Below the pieces are notes generated by a model. The model had not been told where the DNA came from. It saw only the letters and a program-made list of their open reading frames with translations, and made no database searches. 64,000 nt of DNA, from the NCBI RefSeq assembly GCF_016899775.1, contig NZ_JACJJE010000004.1, forward strand, positions 50,130 to 114,129, written 5' to 3'. Position numbers and translations under genes: made by a program. Positions within the stretch are counted from its first letter, which is position 1, and each line of letters starts with the position of its first letter. The stretch comes from Pseudoflavonifractor capillosus. Its GTDB lineage: Bacteria; Bacillota; Clostridia; Oscillospirales; Oscillospiraceae. Below, one piece after another: positions 41,336 through 49,557 of the stretch.

Positions 41336-43960
41336 TTACAATCCCTTCACAATCTCCATAAACCGCTCCATAGAATACGCTCCCGGATAGTCTGGCTGCT
41401 TGGTCTCAAACACCATGTAATACTTGTACTGTTTTCCGGCCAGCTTTGCCCACTGGTCACCGATTTTGGCTTTCTCCTTGGACTCATCATTATCCAGGTG
41501 ATCTCCCTTGGTCTCCACCATCAGTATCTTTCCACTGTGGAGCATCACGATGATATCAGGGTAAGCATGAACGGGGCCGTTAATCTGGAAGCCCAGTCTG
41601 GAGATATTGCGGTGCCACCACTTGACGTTACCCATTTCTGACAGTGCCCACACCACCTTGAACTCGTACTCGTTCATATCTTCTTCGGCGGTATAGAGCG
41701 ATTTCGGCACCATCGAGGTAAATGCCGTTGGGGAGATCACCGCTGGCAGCGCATAGTTGGGCAGGCAGGAAATCTTGTCCTGCTCTAGCCAGGTATCAAA
41801 GACGCCGGAGCGATGCTGGGCAATCAGCTCCTTCACTTTCCCCTGGATTTTTACGACATAAGGATACGGCGACTGCTCCAGCTCGGAGAGCTGATCTTCG
41901 CTCATGGTACCGATCACCCGGTCGATGTACTCATCCAGCTCCCGGTCGTTAACGCAGTTCATCTTGGACAGCTTTTGCTTGATAATGCCCTTACACAGAG
42001 AAAGCCGTTTTTCCGAGGGCTGGGTGTTGAACCACTCTCGGAAAAAGGCGCTGTCGCCGCCGGACAGACGCCACGCCTTTGCGGTGCTGTCTTTGCTGTC
42101 GTCTACATCCACCCGTGCCATCTCAGCGTTGACCGTAGTGAAATCTACATGAGCATCTTTGTCCCGCAGAGAGAAGCCACCCTCCAAGTGCTCCAGTTCC
42201 AGGGTTTCGTGGGCTTCCGAAAACAGGCTGGGGCCAGTCTCCAGCATAAACTGGGGGAAGCGCACGGCAGAGGCTTCGTCTGCAAATTCCTCATTCATTC
42301 GGAACTGATTCATTTTGTCGCGCACCTCCGATGGAGCCTGGCTCAAAGCGGTGTTGTCAGCCTGGCTGATCTCATCCTCATAGGTTTTGTTCTGTTGCAG
42401 GGCCTGTGACAGCATGGGGTCGGACTGCATCGTTCCATCCTGCACAGATTGCTCCGCCTCCTGTGTGGCCGCTTCAAAACGTGCCTTCAAATCCGAGCCG
42501 TCTACCTCCGGCAGATCCGGTTCGTCAGCGGGAGGGGTTACAATGGGAAGCTGCTCTGTCTCTGTGGTGGCAGGTACCATAACGGGCACGTCCACATCCT
42601 GTGCCCGGTAGTCACGGCTGCTGAAACCGGCGCTGTTCAGCCCGGCCACGACCTTCTCCAGTGTCTGGTGGAAGTCTGCGGAAGATGTGATGACATAGGA
42701 AAGATTCAGCACTTCACTGCCGTTCTTCTGCGTGTAGGGCAGCCGAAGCACACGGCCCAAAATCTGCTCCACATCCACAGTAGAAGTGCGGTTTGCCACC
42801 GTAGCCAGTACATAGGCAAAGGGGCAATCCCAGCCCTCCTTCAGAGCATTGACGGTGATGATGTACCGGATGGGGCAGTCCGGGGACAGCAAGTCCACAT
42901 TTTTCAGCTCGTCCTTATCGCCGGTTTTGATGGCGATTTCCTTTTCAGGAATACCGCCGTCCACCAGCGTTTTTTTGATTTTTTCGTATGTGGTGCTGTC
43001 CGCATTGTTGCGGGGCTGGGCCTGGAACAGAACGATGGGGCGAATATAGCGCCCACTGGTTTTCTGCTCCCGCTTAGCCTGTGCCTCCAGTTTGGCACGA
43101 ATGGCGATAGCATCCCCATACACATCAGCCTGAGATTTACGGTTATAGACGATTACCGGTAGCTTGACCATGTTGGCCTTTTTCAGCCGTGCAGCGTCCA
43201 CAAAAGAGATGATATTGCTTTTCTTCTTGGGGGTGGCAGTCAGGTCAAACACAAAGCTGGGGTTGAAGTTTTGCAGCATTTCCACGCTCAAATCCGAAGT
43301 GGCATGGTGGCTCTCGTCCACGATGACCACCGGATTCAGATAGCGGATCACCTGGATCAACGCCGTCTCATCAGTATCGGACAGCAAGACCGCCGGATCG
43401 TCCATCCACTTGGCAAATTCGGCCAGATAACCATTCTCCTGATAGGCTTTGCGGCCTTCCTTTTTGCTGGTACGGAAGGAATCATAGCTGAGCACAAACA
43501 AGGAAAGCTGTTCTGTCACAGCAGAGGGGGTAAAGTTCTGCCCCATGAGGGCCTGCTCCTTGGAGTACACCTGTACTCGCCCGCCAAAATCCACATCCAG
43601 CCGCTGGCGGTAGGGATGGTCTGGATTTTCCAGCGCCTTACGGGTCTGGGTCAGAATGGCCTCAGAGGGCACCAGCCATACAACGGCCTTGGCCCGGCGC
43701 TGGGGCATGGCGTCAAAAATGGTCCGCAGAGAACTGGCGGCGATATAGGTCTTGCCGCCGCCGGTGGGCACCTTGGCACACACATGGGGCATACCGGGAA
43801 GTACATTCACATAATTCGGCATACCGCCGAAGCCCACCAGAACATTCTTTTCGTTCCAGAGGGCCTGATACGCCTTTGCCGGGCTTTGTAGCTCCACCAC
43901 CAGCTCCAGGTAGCGTGCAAGATCGGCAATGACTTCTTTCTGATAAGATTTCAGTTCCAT
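41336..43960 (-). CDS. Type III restriction enzyme, Res subunit
   Basis: The 874-residue translocase-nuclease. Superfamily 2 helicase motifs: VPTGGGKTYIA (64-74), VDESHHA (near 215; DEAH-like), FDLTATPKKKS (near 238), LKEGWDCPFAY and QILGRVLRLP (near 375-410). Near the C-terminus DIIVMLHSGKILMVETKGDH is the PD-(D/E)xK nuclease core. It cuts DNA with the Mod partner at unmethylated sites in head-to-head orientation. It starts 14 bases after the mod stop, with AAGGAGCG. Confidence 0.93.
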   Translation of the reverse strand: MELKSYQKEVIADLARYLELVVELQSPAKAYQALWNEKNVLVGFGGMPNYVNVLPGMPHVCAKVPTGGGKTYIAASSLRTIFDAMPQRRAKAVVWLVPSEAILTQTRKALENPDHPYRQRLDVDFGGRVQVYSKEQALMGQNFTPSAVTEQLSLFVLSYDSFRTSKKEGRKAYQENGYLAEFAKWMDDPAVLLSDTDETALIQVIRYLNPVVIVDESHHATSDLSVEMLQNFNPSFVFDLTATPKKKSNIISFVDAARLKKANMVKLPVIVYNRKSQADVYGDAIAIRAKLEAQAKREQKTSGRYIRPIVLFQAQPRNNADSTTYEKIKKTLVDGGIPEKEIAIKTGDKDELKNVDLLSPDCPIRYIITVNALKEGWDCPFAYVLATVANRTSTVDVEQILGRVLRLPYTQKNGSEVLNLSYVITSSADFHQTLEKVVAGLNSAGFSSRDYRAQDVDVPVMVPATTETEQLPIVTPPADEPDLPEVDGSDLKARFEAATQEAEQSVQDGTMQSDPMLSQALQQNKTYEDEISQADNTALSQAPSEVRDKMNQFRMNEEFADEASAVRFPQFMLETGPSLFSEAHETLELEHLEGGFSLRDKDAHVDFTTVNAEMARVDVDDSKDSTAKAWRLSGGDSAFFREWFNTQPSEKRLSLCKGIIKQKLSKMNCVNDRELDEYIDRVIGTMSEDQLSELEQSPYPYVVKIQGKVKELIAQHRSGVFDTWLEQDKISCLPNYALPAVISPTAFTSMVPKSLYTAEEDMNEYEFKVVWALSEMGNVKWWHRNISRLGFQINGPVHAYPDIIVMLHSGKILMVETKGDHLDNDESKEKAKIGDQWAKLAGKQYKYYMVFETKQPDYPGAYSMERFMEIVKGL

Positions 43961-43974
43961 TTCTTCACGCTCCT

Positions 43975-45570
43975 TTACAGCCGGGCAATGTCCCGAGGGA
44001 TTTTCTTAAAGGTGATGTTGTGGCGGCGTAGCGTCTCCTGCGAGATGGCGCACAGGTCAGCATAGATGGTGTAGCCCTCGGCTTTGGTCTGAATAGTAGC
44101 TAAAAAGGCGTGATCCAGCGTAGTGACACTTTCCCGCTCATAATAGAAGTAATAGGCGGTGTTGCGGCACAGGCCCATGAAGTAGGGCTCGTCCGTGGGC
44201 TGTTCGGCGGGCAGGGGCTCTTTAGTCTCCATATAGTAGACGTATTCCCGGATTTTCTGTGGGCCTACTTCTTCGTTGAGGTTGCCATCTGGCAGCAGAA
44301 GCACAGGCCCCAGCTCATAGTAGCTGAAATTGCCGCCGGTGCCTTCCACAGCTTTTTTGTCCTCTCCATAGCCGTCAATCACCCGCTTGACACGCTCGGC
44401 GGTAATGCTGTCGGCGTAGTCCATCATTTCCACCAGGATGAATTTACGGTTGCCGCCGTCGGTCTTGTTCATGTTCAGAACCGCATGGGCAGTGGTGCCA
44501 GAACCAGCAAAGGAGTCGAGAATGATGGAATCAGGATCAGCGGCAATTTGAAGTATGCGCTCTATTAAGCGCGTAGGCTTTGGAGTGGTAAATATTTCAG
44601 ATTCATGCTCAAAGATTCTTCGGATTTCTTGTTTTGCATCTGCATTCTGGCCTGCATCTTTATACGACCACAACGTTGTGGGAACTACACCCTGCTTAGC
44701 TTCAGAAAGGAATTTTTTAATTCTTGGAACGCTGTCTCCATTTTTTCCCCACCAAATTCGCTTGTCAGCATCAAGTGCTAAAAATGTTTCTTGTGACACT
44801 CTCCAATAAGTGCCCGAAGGCGGCAAAAATTTCTTTCCTGAAGGTGAAATGATTTCATAACTTCCTTGAGCATAATAGTTTCTTGCTTGAACTGCATTAG
44901 TAGTCCAAACACCTCTAGGGTCATTATCAGGATTGGTGTAACTATTATCAAGATCTACCGTTCTTGGAAGCAAGTTCCGGTGAAATTGAGACTTATTTTT
45001 TGAATAGACAATTATATAGTCGTGCATCCCGGAAAAATACTGTGCTGAATTCTTAACGGTATATATTTTTTGCCAAATGATCGTATCAATAAAGTTGTTG
45101 TCGCCATAGATTTCATTACAAATCATCTTAAGACTTGCATTTTCATCATCGCCAATACTGATAAAAATAGCCCCATCCTCCGCTAACAGCCTCTGTAACA
45201 GCTTCAAACGGGGGTACATCATGCACAGCCACTTATCGTGCCGGGAAAGGTCCTCGCCCTCTTTGCCAACCACTTCTCCCAGCCACCTTTTGATCTTGGG
45301 GTCATTGACGTTATCGTTGTATACCCATCCCTCGTTGCCGGTGTTGTAGGGAGGATCAATATAAATGCACTTCACTTTGCCCTCGTACCGGGGCAGCAGG
45401 GCTTTCAGCGCCTCCAGATTGTCGCCGTGGATAATCATGTTTTCGCTGCCGTTGTCCTCGGCGTGCTGTCCAGCTTCATCATAGCTGTACTGGCGCTCCA
45501 GCACCCGGTAGGGCACTTCTTGGTAGTGGTTTACCACCTTATCTTTTCCAATCCATTCAAGTGTTGGCAT
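43975..45570 (-). CDS. Type III modification methyltransferase, Mod subunit
   Basis: A 531-residue N6-adenine methyltransferase of the beta class: DPPY in IYIDPPYNTG (72-75), then the target recognition domain, then FAGSG (354-358) binding SAM. It determines sequence specificity for the R-M pair. Coordinates about 44550-45180 (residues 130-340), the recognition part, are clearly more AT-rich than both ends, which suggests the domain was swapped in. It overlaps the upstream DUF6680-like gene by 14 bases and has an AGGAGG site. Confidence 0.93.
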   Translation of the reverse strand: MPTLEWIGKDKVVNHYQEVPYRVLERQYSYDEAGQHAEDNGSENMIIHGDNLEALKALLPRYEGKVKCIYIDPPYNTGNEGWVYNDNVNDPKIKRWLGEVVGKEGEDLSRHDKWLCMMYPRLKLLQRLLAEDGAIFISIGDDENASLKMICNEIYGDNNFIDTIIWQKIYTVKNSAQYFSGMHDYIIVYSKNKSQFHRNLLPRTVDLDNSYTNPDNDPRGVWTTNAVQARNYYAQGSYEIISPSGKKFLPPSGTYWRVSQETFLALDADKRIWWGKNGDSVPRIKKFLSEAKQGVVPTTLWSYKDAGQNADAKQEIRRIFEHESEIFTTPKPTRLIERILQIAADPDSIILDSFAGSGTTAHAVLNMNKTDGGNRKFILVEMMDYADSITAERVKRVIDGYGEDKKAVEGTGGNFSYYELGPVLLLPDGNLNEEVGPQKIREYVYYMETKEPLPAEQPTDEPYFMGLCRNTAYYFYYERESVTTLDHAFLATIQTKAEGYTIYADLCAISQETLRRHNITFKKIPRDIARL

Positions 45571-46105
45571 GGGGATTGTCCTCCTGTCGGTTTGGTGCTT
45601 GATTGGCTGCGTTAGTATTTATCATTTGAGCAAACGCACCAGCTACCTTTGCAAGCTCTGTCTGTCCTTTTTGGATGATCTGTGGCTGATCCATTGCCTC
45701 CATCATCCCTTTCGGAATATAAGGATTCTGAATGGTTTCCCATGTGATTTTATCCTTATATCCAAGAGAAATAGCCATTTTCTCAAGTAATTTATCTTGT
45801 GCTTGCTGCATTTGCTTTAACTGTATTTCATCTGGGTCCTTGACACAAAGAGCATGATAATATTCACTCCAAGCCTGTCGAACATTTTTATCATCCGAAA
45901 AAACAATATCAATAATGTTCATGGCTCGTGTACCTTCAACGGACCAGCCGATTCTGTTCATCATCATCGTCTTAAACACGTCCATTTTATCTTTTCGTTT
46001 TGCTGAAACATTTTGCAAATGCTGACCAATTATCACGGCTATTATGGGAATCAGGATAAGTGCAAGCAAGTTCAAAATGGCAGTTACAATTTCAAATGGA
46101 GTCAT
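45557..46105 (-). CDS. Membrane-anchored DUF6680-like protein
   Basis: A 182-residue protein with one N-terminal membrane helix (about residues 6-29) and a cytoplasmic helical domain: KMDVFKTMMMNRIGWSVEG and RAMNIIDIVFSDDKNVRQAW, a pattern I associate with DUF6680. Its role is unknown; relatives occur in defence gene neighbourhoods, by memory. It is the second gene of the operon and overlaps mod, so it is probably made in step with it. Confidence 0.65.
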   Translation of the reverse strand: MTPFEIVTAILNLLALILIPIIAVIIGQHLQNVSAKRKDKMDVFKTMMMNRIGWSVEGTRAMNIIDIVFSDDKNVRQAWSEYYHALCVKDPDEIQLKQMQQAQDKLLEKMAISLGYKDKITWETIQNPYIPKGMMEAMDQPQIIQKGQTELAKVAGAFAQMINTNAANQAPNRQEDNPHANT

Positions 46106-46129
46106 AGATCTCCCTCTCTTTCTATCTTG

Positions 46130-46339
46130 TTATGGAGCATCAGGAAAAATATCCACAATATCTCCTACATTGACTTTTAACACACCACAAATTTTTCCGA
46201 GTGTTTCTAGGGTCACTTCTTCATCGCGGTTTAGTTTTGTCATCGTATTGGGAGCGATTCCAGCCGCTCGGCGTAAGTCTGCCTTGCTCATTTTGCGATC
46301 AATGAGCAGTTTCCAGAGCTTATTGTAAGAGATGGCCAT
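46130..46339 (-). CDS. XRE-family helix-turn-helix regulator of the defence operon
   Basis: A 69-residue Cro/CI-type protein: KLWKLLIDRKMSKADLRRAAG, then APNTMTKLNRDE as recognition helix, and LETLGKICGVLKVNVGDIVD. The ATG at 46339 follows GGAGG. It is the first gene of the leftward operon and probably represses it, keeping nuclease expression low on entry to a new host. Confidence 0.88.
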   Translation of the reverse strand: MAISYNKLWKLLIDRKMSKADLRRAAGIAPNTMTKLNRDEEVTLETLGKICGVLKVNVGDIVDIFPDAP

Positions 46340-46493
46340 ATGGGTACCTCCGGTCAGAGAATTCGACTGTTTTATTATACCAGATATAGGGGTTTGGGAC
46401 AATCGGTTTTCGCACTCCAATACGAAAATCTCCAACCAAGACCGCGGGTTCTGCAAGGCTTCCGCGTATTCTTTGCCCAGCCGCCGCTGAACA

Positions 46494-46546
46494 AAAACAG
46501 GCACAGAAATCTACCCGCTATCCGGGCAAATCTCTGTGCCTGTTTT
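46494..46546. terminator. Strong hairpin terminator
   Basis: AAAACAGGCACAGA (46494-46507) pairs with TCTGTGCCTGTTTT (46533-46546); A and T runs flank both sides, so it can act in both directions. Confidence 0.8.
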
Positions 46547-46697
46547 ACTTGTTCGGGCAGGAGCGTATCCAGCGTGCGGGAGCAGGATGGATAGCCACTG
46601 CACGGACAAGCAGGGAGTCCAGAGGGACGCCGTCACTTTGGCTCTGGGTTTCCAATAGGGGCGAGCAGCATCCCTGTTGGCACACGATTTTCCGTAG

Positions 46698-46722
46698 GAA
46701 AGTCTAGTGTGTTATACCTTTG
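46698..46722 (+). other. Second oriT-like site (pMV158 type)
   Basis: Contains TAGTGTGTTA (46705-46714), identical to the nick region of plasmid pMV158, with AAAG and CTTT flanking. No relaxase gene is beside it. Confidence 0.5.
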
Positions 46723-46932
46723 CTTCCGGCTGACGCCGGGAAGGGGCTGGTTGCGGCATCTGCAATCCGGGCAGATGGACGGTAGACAGACGCTTCCCGG
46801 TGGCAGTAGGGCAGGCGAATTTTGTACACCCATGGACAAAATCAGGATTTGCACAGCGGGCAAAATCCGACTGACCGAAAAAGGAAGCGGAGGTATATCA
46901 ACTCCCGTCCCGCCGCAGTGACCGCACCCTCG

Positions 46933-47841
46933 TTAGTCTACTTCTCCCTTGGATTTCTCACGGCTCTTATAGACATTGTACTGGTTCTTGCACCGTGGGC
47001 TGCAAAAAGCGGCGTTGGACCGGCTGCCCAGGAACACCTTCTGACAATGCTTACACAGGCGCAGGGGCTGGTCATTGTCCACCAGCATGAAGCTGAACAT
47101 CATCTGGATACCCAGCAGCAGCGAATGAAAGTCCCAATAAATGGTTGGCTTATCCAGCAGCTCGATGTGGTAGCTGGGGGCGATCCCGCCGAAGGCAGCC
47201 ATAGCCTTGCGGTACAGTCCCCGTGCATCTTCATCTATGGAGTCATAATCATTGTAGTAGAGGATGGACGTGGACAGGGTGAATGCCCAATCCTTGAACT
47301 GCTGGGCAACCCAGTCATAGGGTTCCGCATACGCCCTCTGGAAGCTCATGTTTTTCGCCATCGGCTCATCCATGAAGGTCATGGTCAGGGCAACCATCGT
47401 CCGGTCGCCGGACACATTCCATGTGGATTCAATGCCCTTCTTCACCACATCCAGCTGGTCGAAGGGGTAAAAGAGGGACAGATATTGGTCTGTCGCCATG
47501 GATTCTTCCTTGATGAAATGGTTTTTCGGCAGGTACACCGCCTCGTAGTCCATAAAGGTCGGTGTGGTAGGCAGAGCGGTCATCAGCCCCAGCAGGCCGT
47601 ACCGGGTGACAAACTCCATCACCGCCTTTTCCACTTCTGCCTCTGGTTTACGCCCCATCAGCAGCATCCCCACATTCAATGCATCCAGCACAATGTTCGG
47701 GACCTCTTTCAGCGGATTGTAGACATCCGGCTTTGCGTTTTTGCCGGGGGTGATGTACCGCTTGCCATCTTCCGCTGTTTTCAGCTCATAATGATCGTAG
47801 CGCACCCAATGAGAACGGGATTGTTCAAATAGATTCTTCAT
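46933..47841 (-). CDS. Element protein with C-terminal zinc finger (DUF6076-like)
   Basis: A 302-residue protein of unknown function. The C-terminal LCKHCQKVF...AAFCSPRCKNQYNVY is a C-x2-C-x13-C-x3-C zinc finger like that of CGNR-type or DUF6076 proteins. The first 250 residues are soluble, with YPFDQLDVVKKGIESTW. It follows the sigma-like gene by 34 bases. I associate this pair with clostridial mobilizable elements, where its job is not known. Confidence 0.6.
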   Translation of the reverse strand: MKNLFEQSRSHWVRYDHYELKTAEDGKRYITPGKNAKPDVYNPLKEVPNIVLDALNVGMLLMGRKPEAEVEKAVMEFVTRYGLLGLMTALPTTPTFMDYEAVYLPKNHFIKEESMATDQYLSLFYPFDQLDVVKKGIESTWNVSGDRTMVALTMTFMDEPMAKNMSFQRAYAEPYDWVAQQFKDWAFTLSTSILYYNDYDSIDEDARGLYRKAMAAFGGIAPSYHIELLDKPTIYWDFHSLLLGIQMMFSFMLVDNDQPLRLCKHCQKVFLGSRSNAAFCSPRCKNQYNVYKSREKSKGEVD

Positions 47842-47875
47842 TATGCGTGCCCTTTCTGTTTCATCGTCCCTGTCA

Positions 47876-48721
47876 TCAGGGGCGGTTTTTCTTTTTTCTG
47901 CGTTTGGTCTTGTTCTCCCGCCTGATCACGGCGTCCTTGCCCTGTTTCTTTGCGATTTTCGAGTATTCCTCCAAAAACCGGCGCTCCCGCAAGGTCAGGC
48001 TATTTTCCGGTTTGCAGCACAGATGTTCATACATCTGGCGCTGCAATTTTTTATGGATGGTTTTCCGCAGCTTGCGGATATTGCGGTCAGACTGCCCACG
48101 AATGGCAGCAAGCCGGGTGGTGCTGTAGAGCCGCAAAGAGAGAAAATACAGGACTTCCTTGTGTTCCTCGCTGAGAGTTTCGATCATGCCGGAGATAAAT
48201 GGGTCGGCACTCAGCTGGTGCATCTCATAGGGACAGTCAAACAGAATATCCAGAAAGTTTCCGGCCATCAACTGCCGGTATGCAGGGTTGTTCATCCATC
48301 GGGGAATGAGCTTTGGCTCCGGCACCGCCTGGTATTCCAGCGGCACATCCCCACGGAGGTTTTCGTGGTCCCGCTCCCGGCGCTCCCGGTTCCGGTCCAG
48401 CTTGTTCCATTCGTCCACGACCACCCGGAAATCGCTTTCAGTGCGGGCCGCTTCCTCCAGCCGGCGCATGGCTTCGGCCCGTATCTCCCGCTTCAGCCGC
48501 TTTTCGCTGACCGGAGCAGCTTCTTCTTCCTCGTTCTCCAACTCGGCATCATAATCAACGGGATGCTCGTCCTGTTCCAGCTCGCTTTCCAGCTCTGCCA
48601 GGCGTTCTTCCGCAAGGGCCTGTTCCAGCGTTTCCTCCGCTGATCCGGCAGAGGCGTCCTCATCCCATCCGGTGAAGCCATCTTCGGTATCCAGAAGCTC
48701 GTCATCTGTGGGATACGCCAT
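47876..48721 (-). CDS. Sigma-70 region 4-like DNA-binding protein
   Basis: A 281-residue protein. The first 90 residues are acidic and probably disordered. LSEEHKEVLYFLSLRLYSTT followed by RLAAIRGQSDRNIRKLRKTI (about 190-230) is a sigma region 4-type helix-turn-helix, and the C-terminus is very basic. It may regulate the element genes. AAGGAGG precedes ATG 48721. It is divergent from the primase gene. Confidence 0.7.
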   Translation of the reverse strand: MAYPTDDELLDTEDGFTGWDEDASAGSAEETLEQALAEERLAELESELEQDEHPVDYDAELENEEEEAAPVSEKRLKREIRAEAMRRLEEAARTESDFRVVVDEWNKLDRNRERRERDHENLRGDVPLEYQAVPEPKLIPRWMNNPAYRQLMAGNFLDILFDCPYEMHQLSADPFISGMIETLSEEHKEVLYFLSLRLYSTTRLAAIRGQSDRNIRKLRKTIHKKLQRQMYEHLCCKPENSLTLRERRFLEEYSKIAKKQGKDAVIRRENKTKRRKKKNRP

Positions 48722-48936
48722 GACTCCACCTCCTTCAAAAAATTTTTATGATTTTTCAAAAAATGGTTCCGTTTTACACCCGGGATTTCTCCTATTAGTG
48801 AAAGGATAATCTGAAAGCAGATTACTTTTTTCGGAACCATATCAACATTATACAACAGCTGCGCCGGAAGCGCAAGAAAGAGAGGTTCTATGAAAAAAAC
48901 GGCATCCAAGCATTTTTCAGAGGGGAGGGAGCGAAA
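48722..48936. promoter_or_regulatory. Divergent control region, possible replication origin
   Basis: An AT-rich 215 bases between the sigma-like and primase genes. ATGGTTCCG (48763-48771) and its inverse (48832-48840) bracket 60 bases, inside which AATCTG and CAGATT form a small palindrome (48809-48824). It suits an operator or an origin for the primase-helicase module. Confidence 0.45.
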
Positions 48937-49557
48937 ATGACGCTGTTTGAGCTGGTGAAGCAAACGATTCGAGTGCGGGATGCAGCGGAGCATTACGGCT
49001 TGCAGGTCAATCGCAGCGGGATGTGCCGCTGCCCATTCCACGATGACCGGCACCCCAGCATGAAGCTGAATGAGAAGTATTTTTACTGCTTCGGCTGCGG
49101 GGCCACCGGCGATGTGATTGACCTTGTGGCAAGGCTCTTTGGTTTGAGCAGCTTCAAGGCGGCACAAAAACTGGCCCAGAACTTCGGAATTGACCCGGAT
49201 AAGCCTCCGGCGGCCATTGCTCTGCCCAAGCCGAAACGCCCCCTGCTGACGGCATACCGGCAGGAGGAAATGCGCTGCCTTCGGGTGCTGTGCGATTATC
49301 TGCATCTTTTAGAACGCTGGAAGGTACAGTATGCGCCCAAGGTGCCGGAAGATGCTTTGGATGACCGGTTTGTGGAAGCCTGCCAAATGCTGGACTATGT
49401 GGAGTATCTGGCGGATTTGCTCATTGCCGCCGAACTGGAACAGCGGATAAGAATCGTAGAAATGCTGAACAAAGAGGACCTGATTGCCAGCTTGGAGGAG
49501 CGGCTGGAACGACAACAGAAGGAGGAAACGCCCTATGAAGAAAAACAATCCGCCTGA
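48937..49557 (+). CDS. CHC2 zinc-finger primase-like protein
   Basis: A 206-residue protein with the DnaG-type N-terminal zinc domain: CRCPFHDDRHPSMKLN and YFYCFGCGATGDVIDL (Cys and His ligands, about residues 28-56), then SFKAAQKLAQNFGI. The TOPRIM catalytic domain is missing, so it may recognise start sites and pass them to the helicase. GGGAGGG precedes ATG 48937. Its end overlaps the helicase gene by 23 bases. Confidence 0.88.
   Translation: MTLFELVKQTIRVRDAAEHYGLQVNRSGMCRCPFHDDRHPSMKLNEKYFYCFGCGATGDVIDLVARLFGLSSFKAAQKLAQNFGIDPDKPPAAIALPKPKRPLLTAYRQEEMRCLRVLCDYLHLLERWKVQYAPKVPEDALDDRFVEACQMLDYVEYLADLLIAAELEQRIRIVEMLNKEDLIASLEERLERQQKEETPYEEKQSA

Larger units (their letters stand above)
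46340..46932. other. Gene-free region between cargo and transfer modules
   Basis: About 590 bases without a convincing gene. It holds a strong terminator (46494-46546), an oriT-like sequence (46698-46722), and upstream of the regulator the promoter region of the defence operon. A leftward frame at 46340-46504 in phase with the regulator (VQRRLGKEYAEALQNPRSWL) may be a remnant C-terminus. Confidence 0.55.

Noticed and set aside
46709..46921. Plus-strand 70-codon gene downstream of the second oriT-like site
   Set aside because: No ribosome site, no recognisable domain, and it starts inside the oriT-like sequence.
49484..49534. Start of the P4-type helicase at 49484
   Set aside because: The extra 17 residues are the shadow of the primase gene end; AGGAGG supports 49535.
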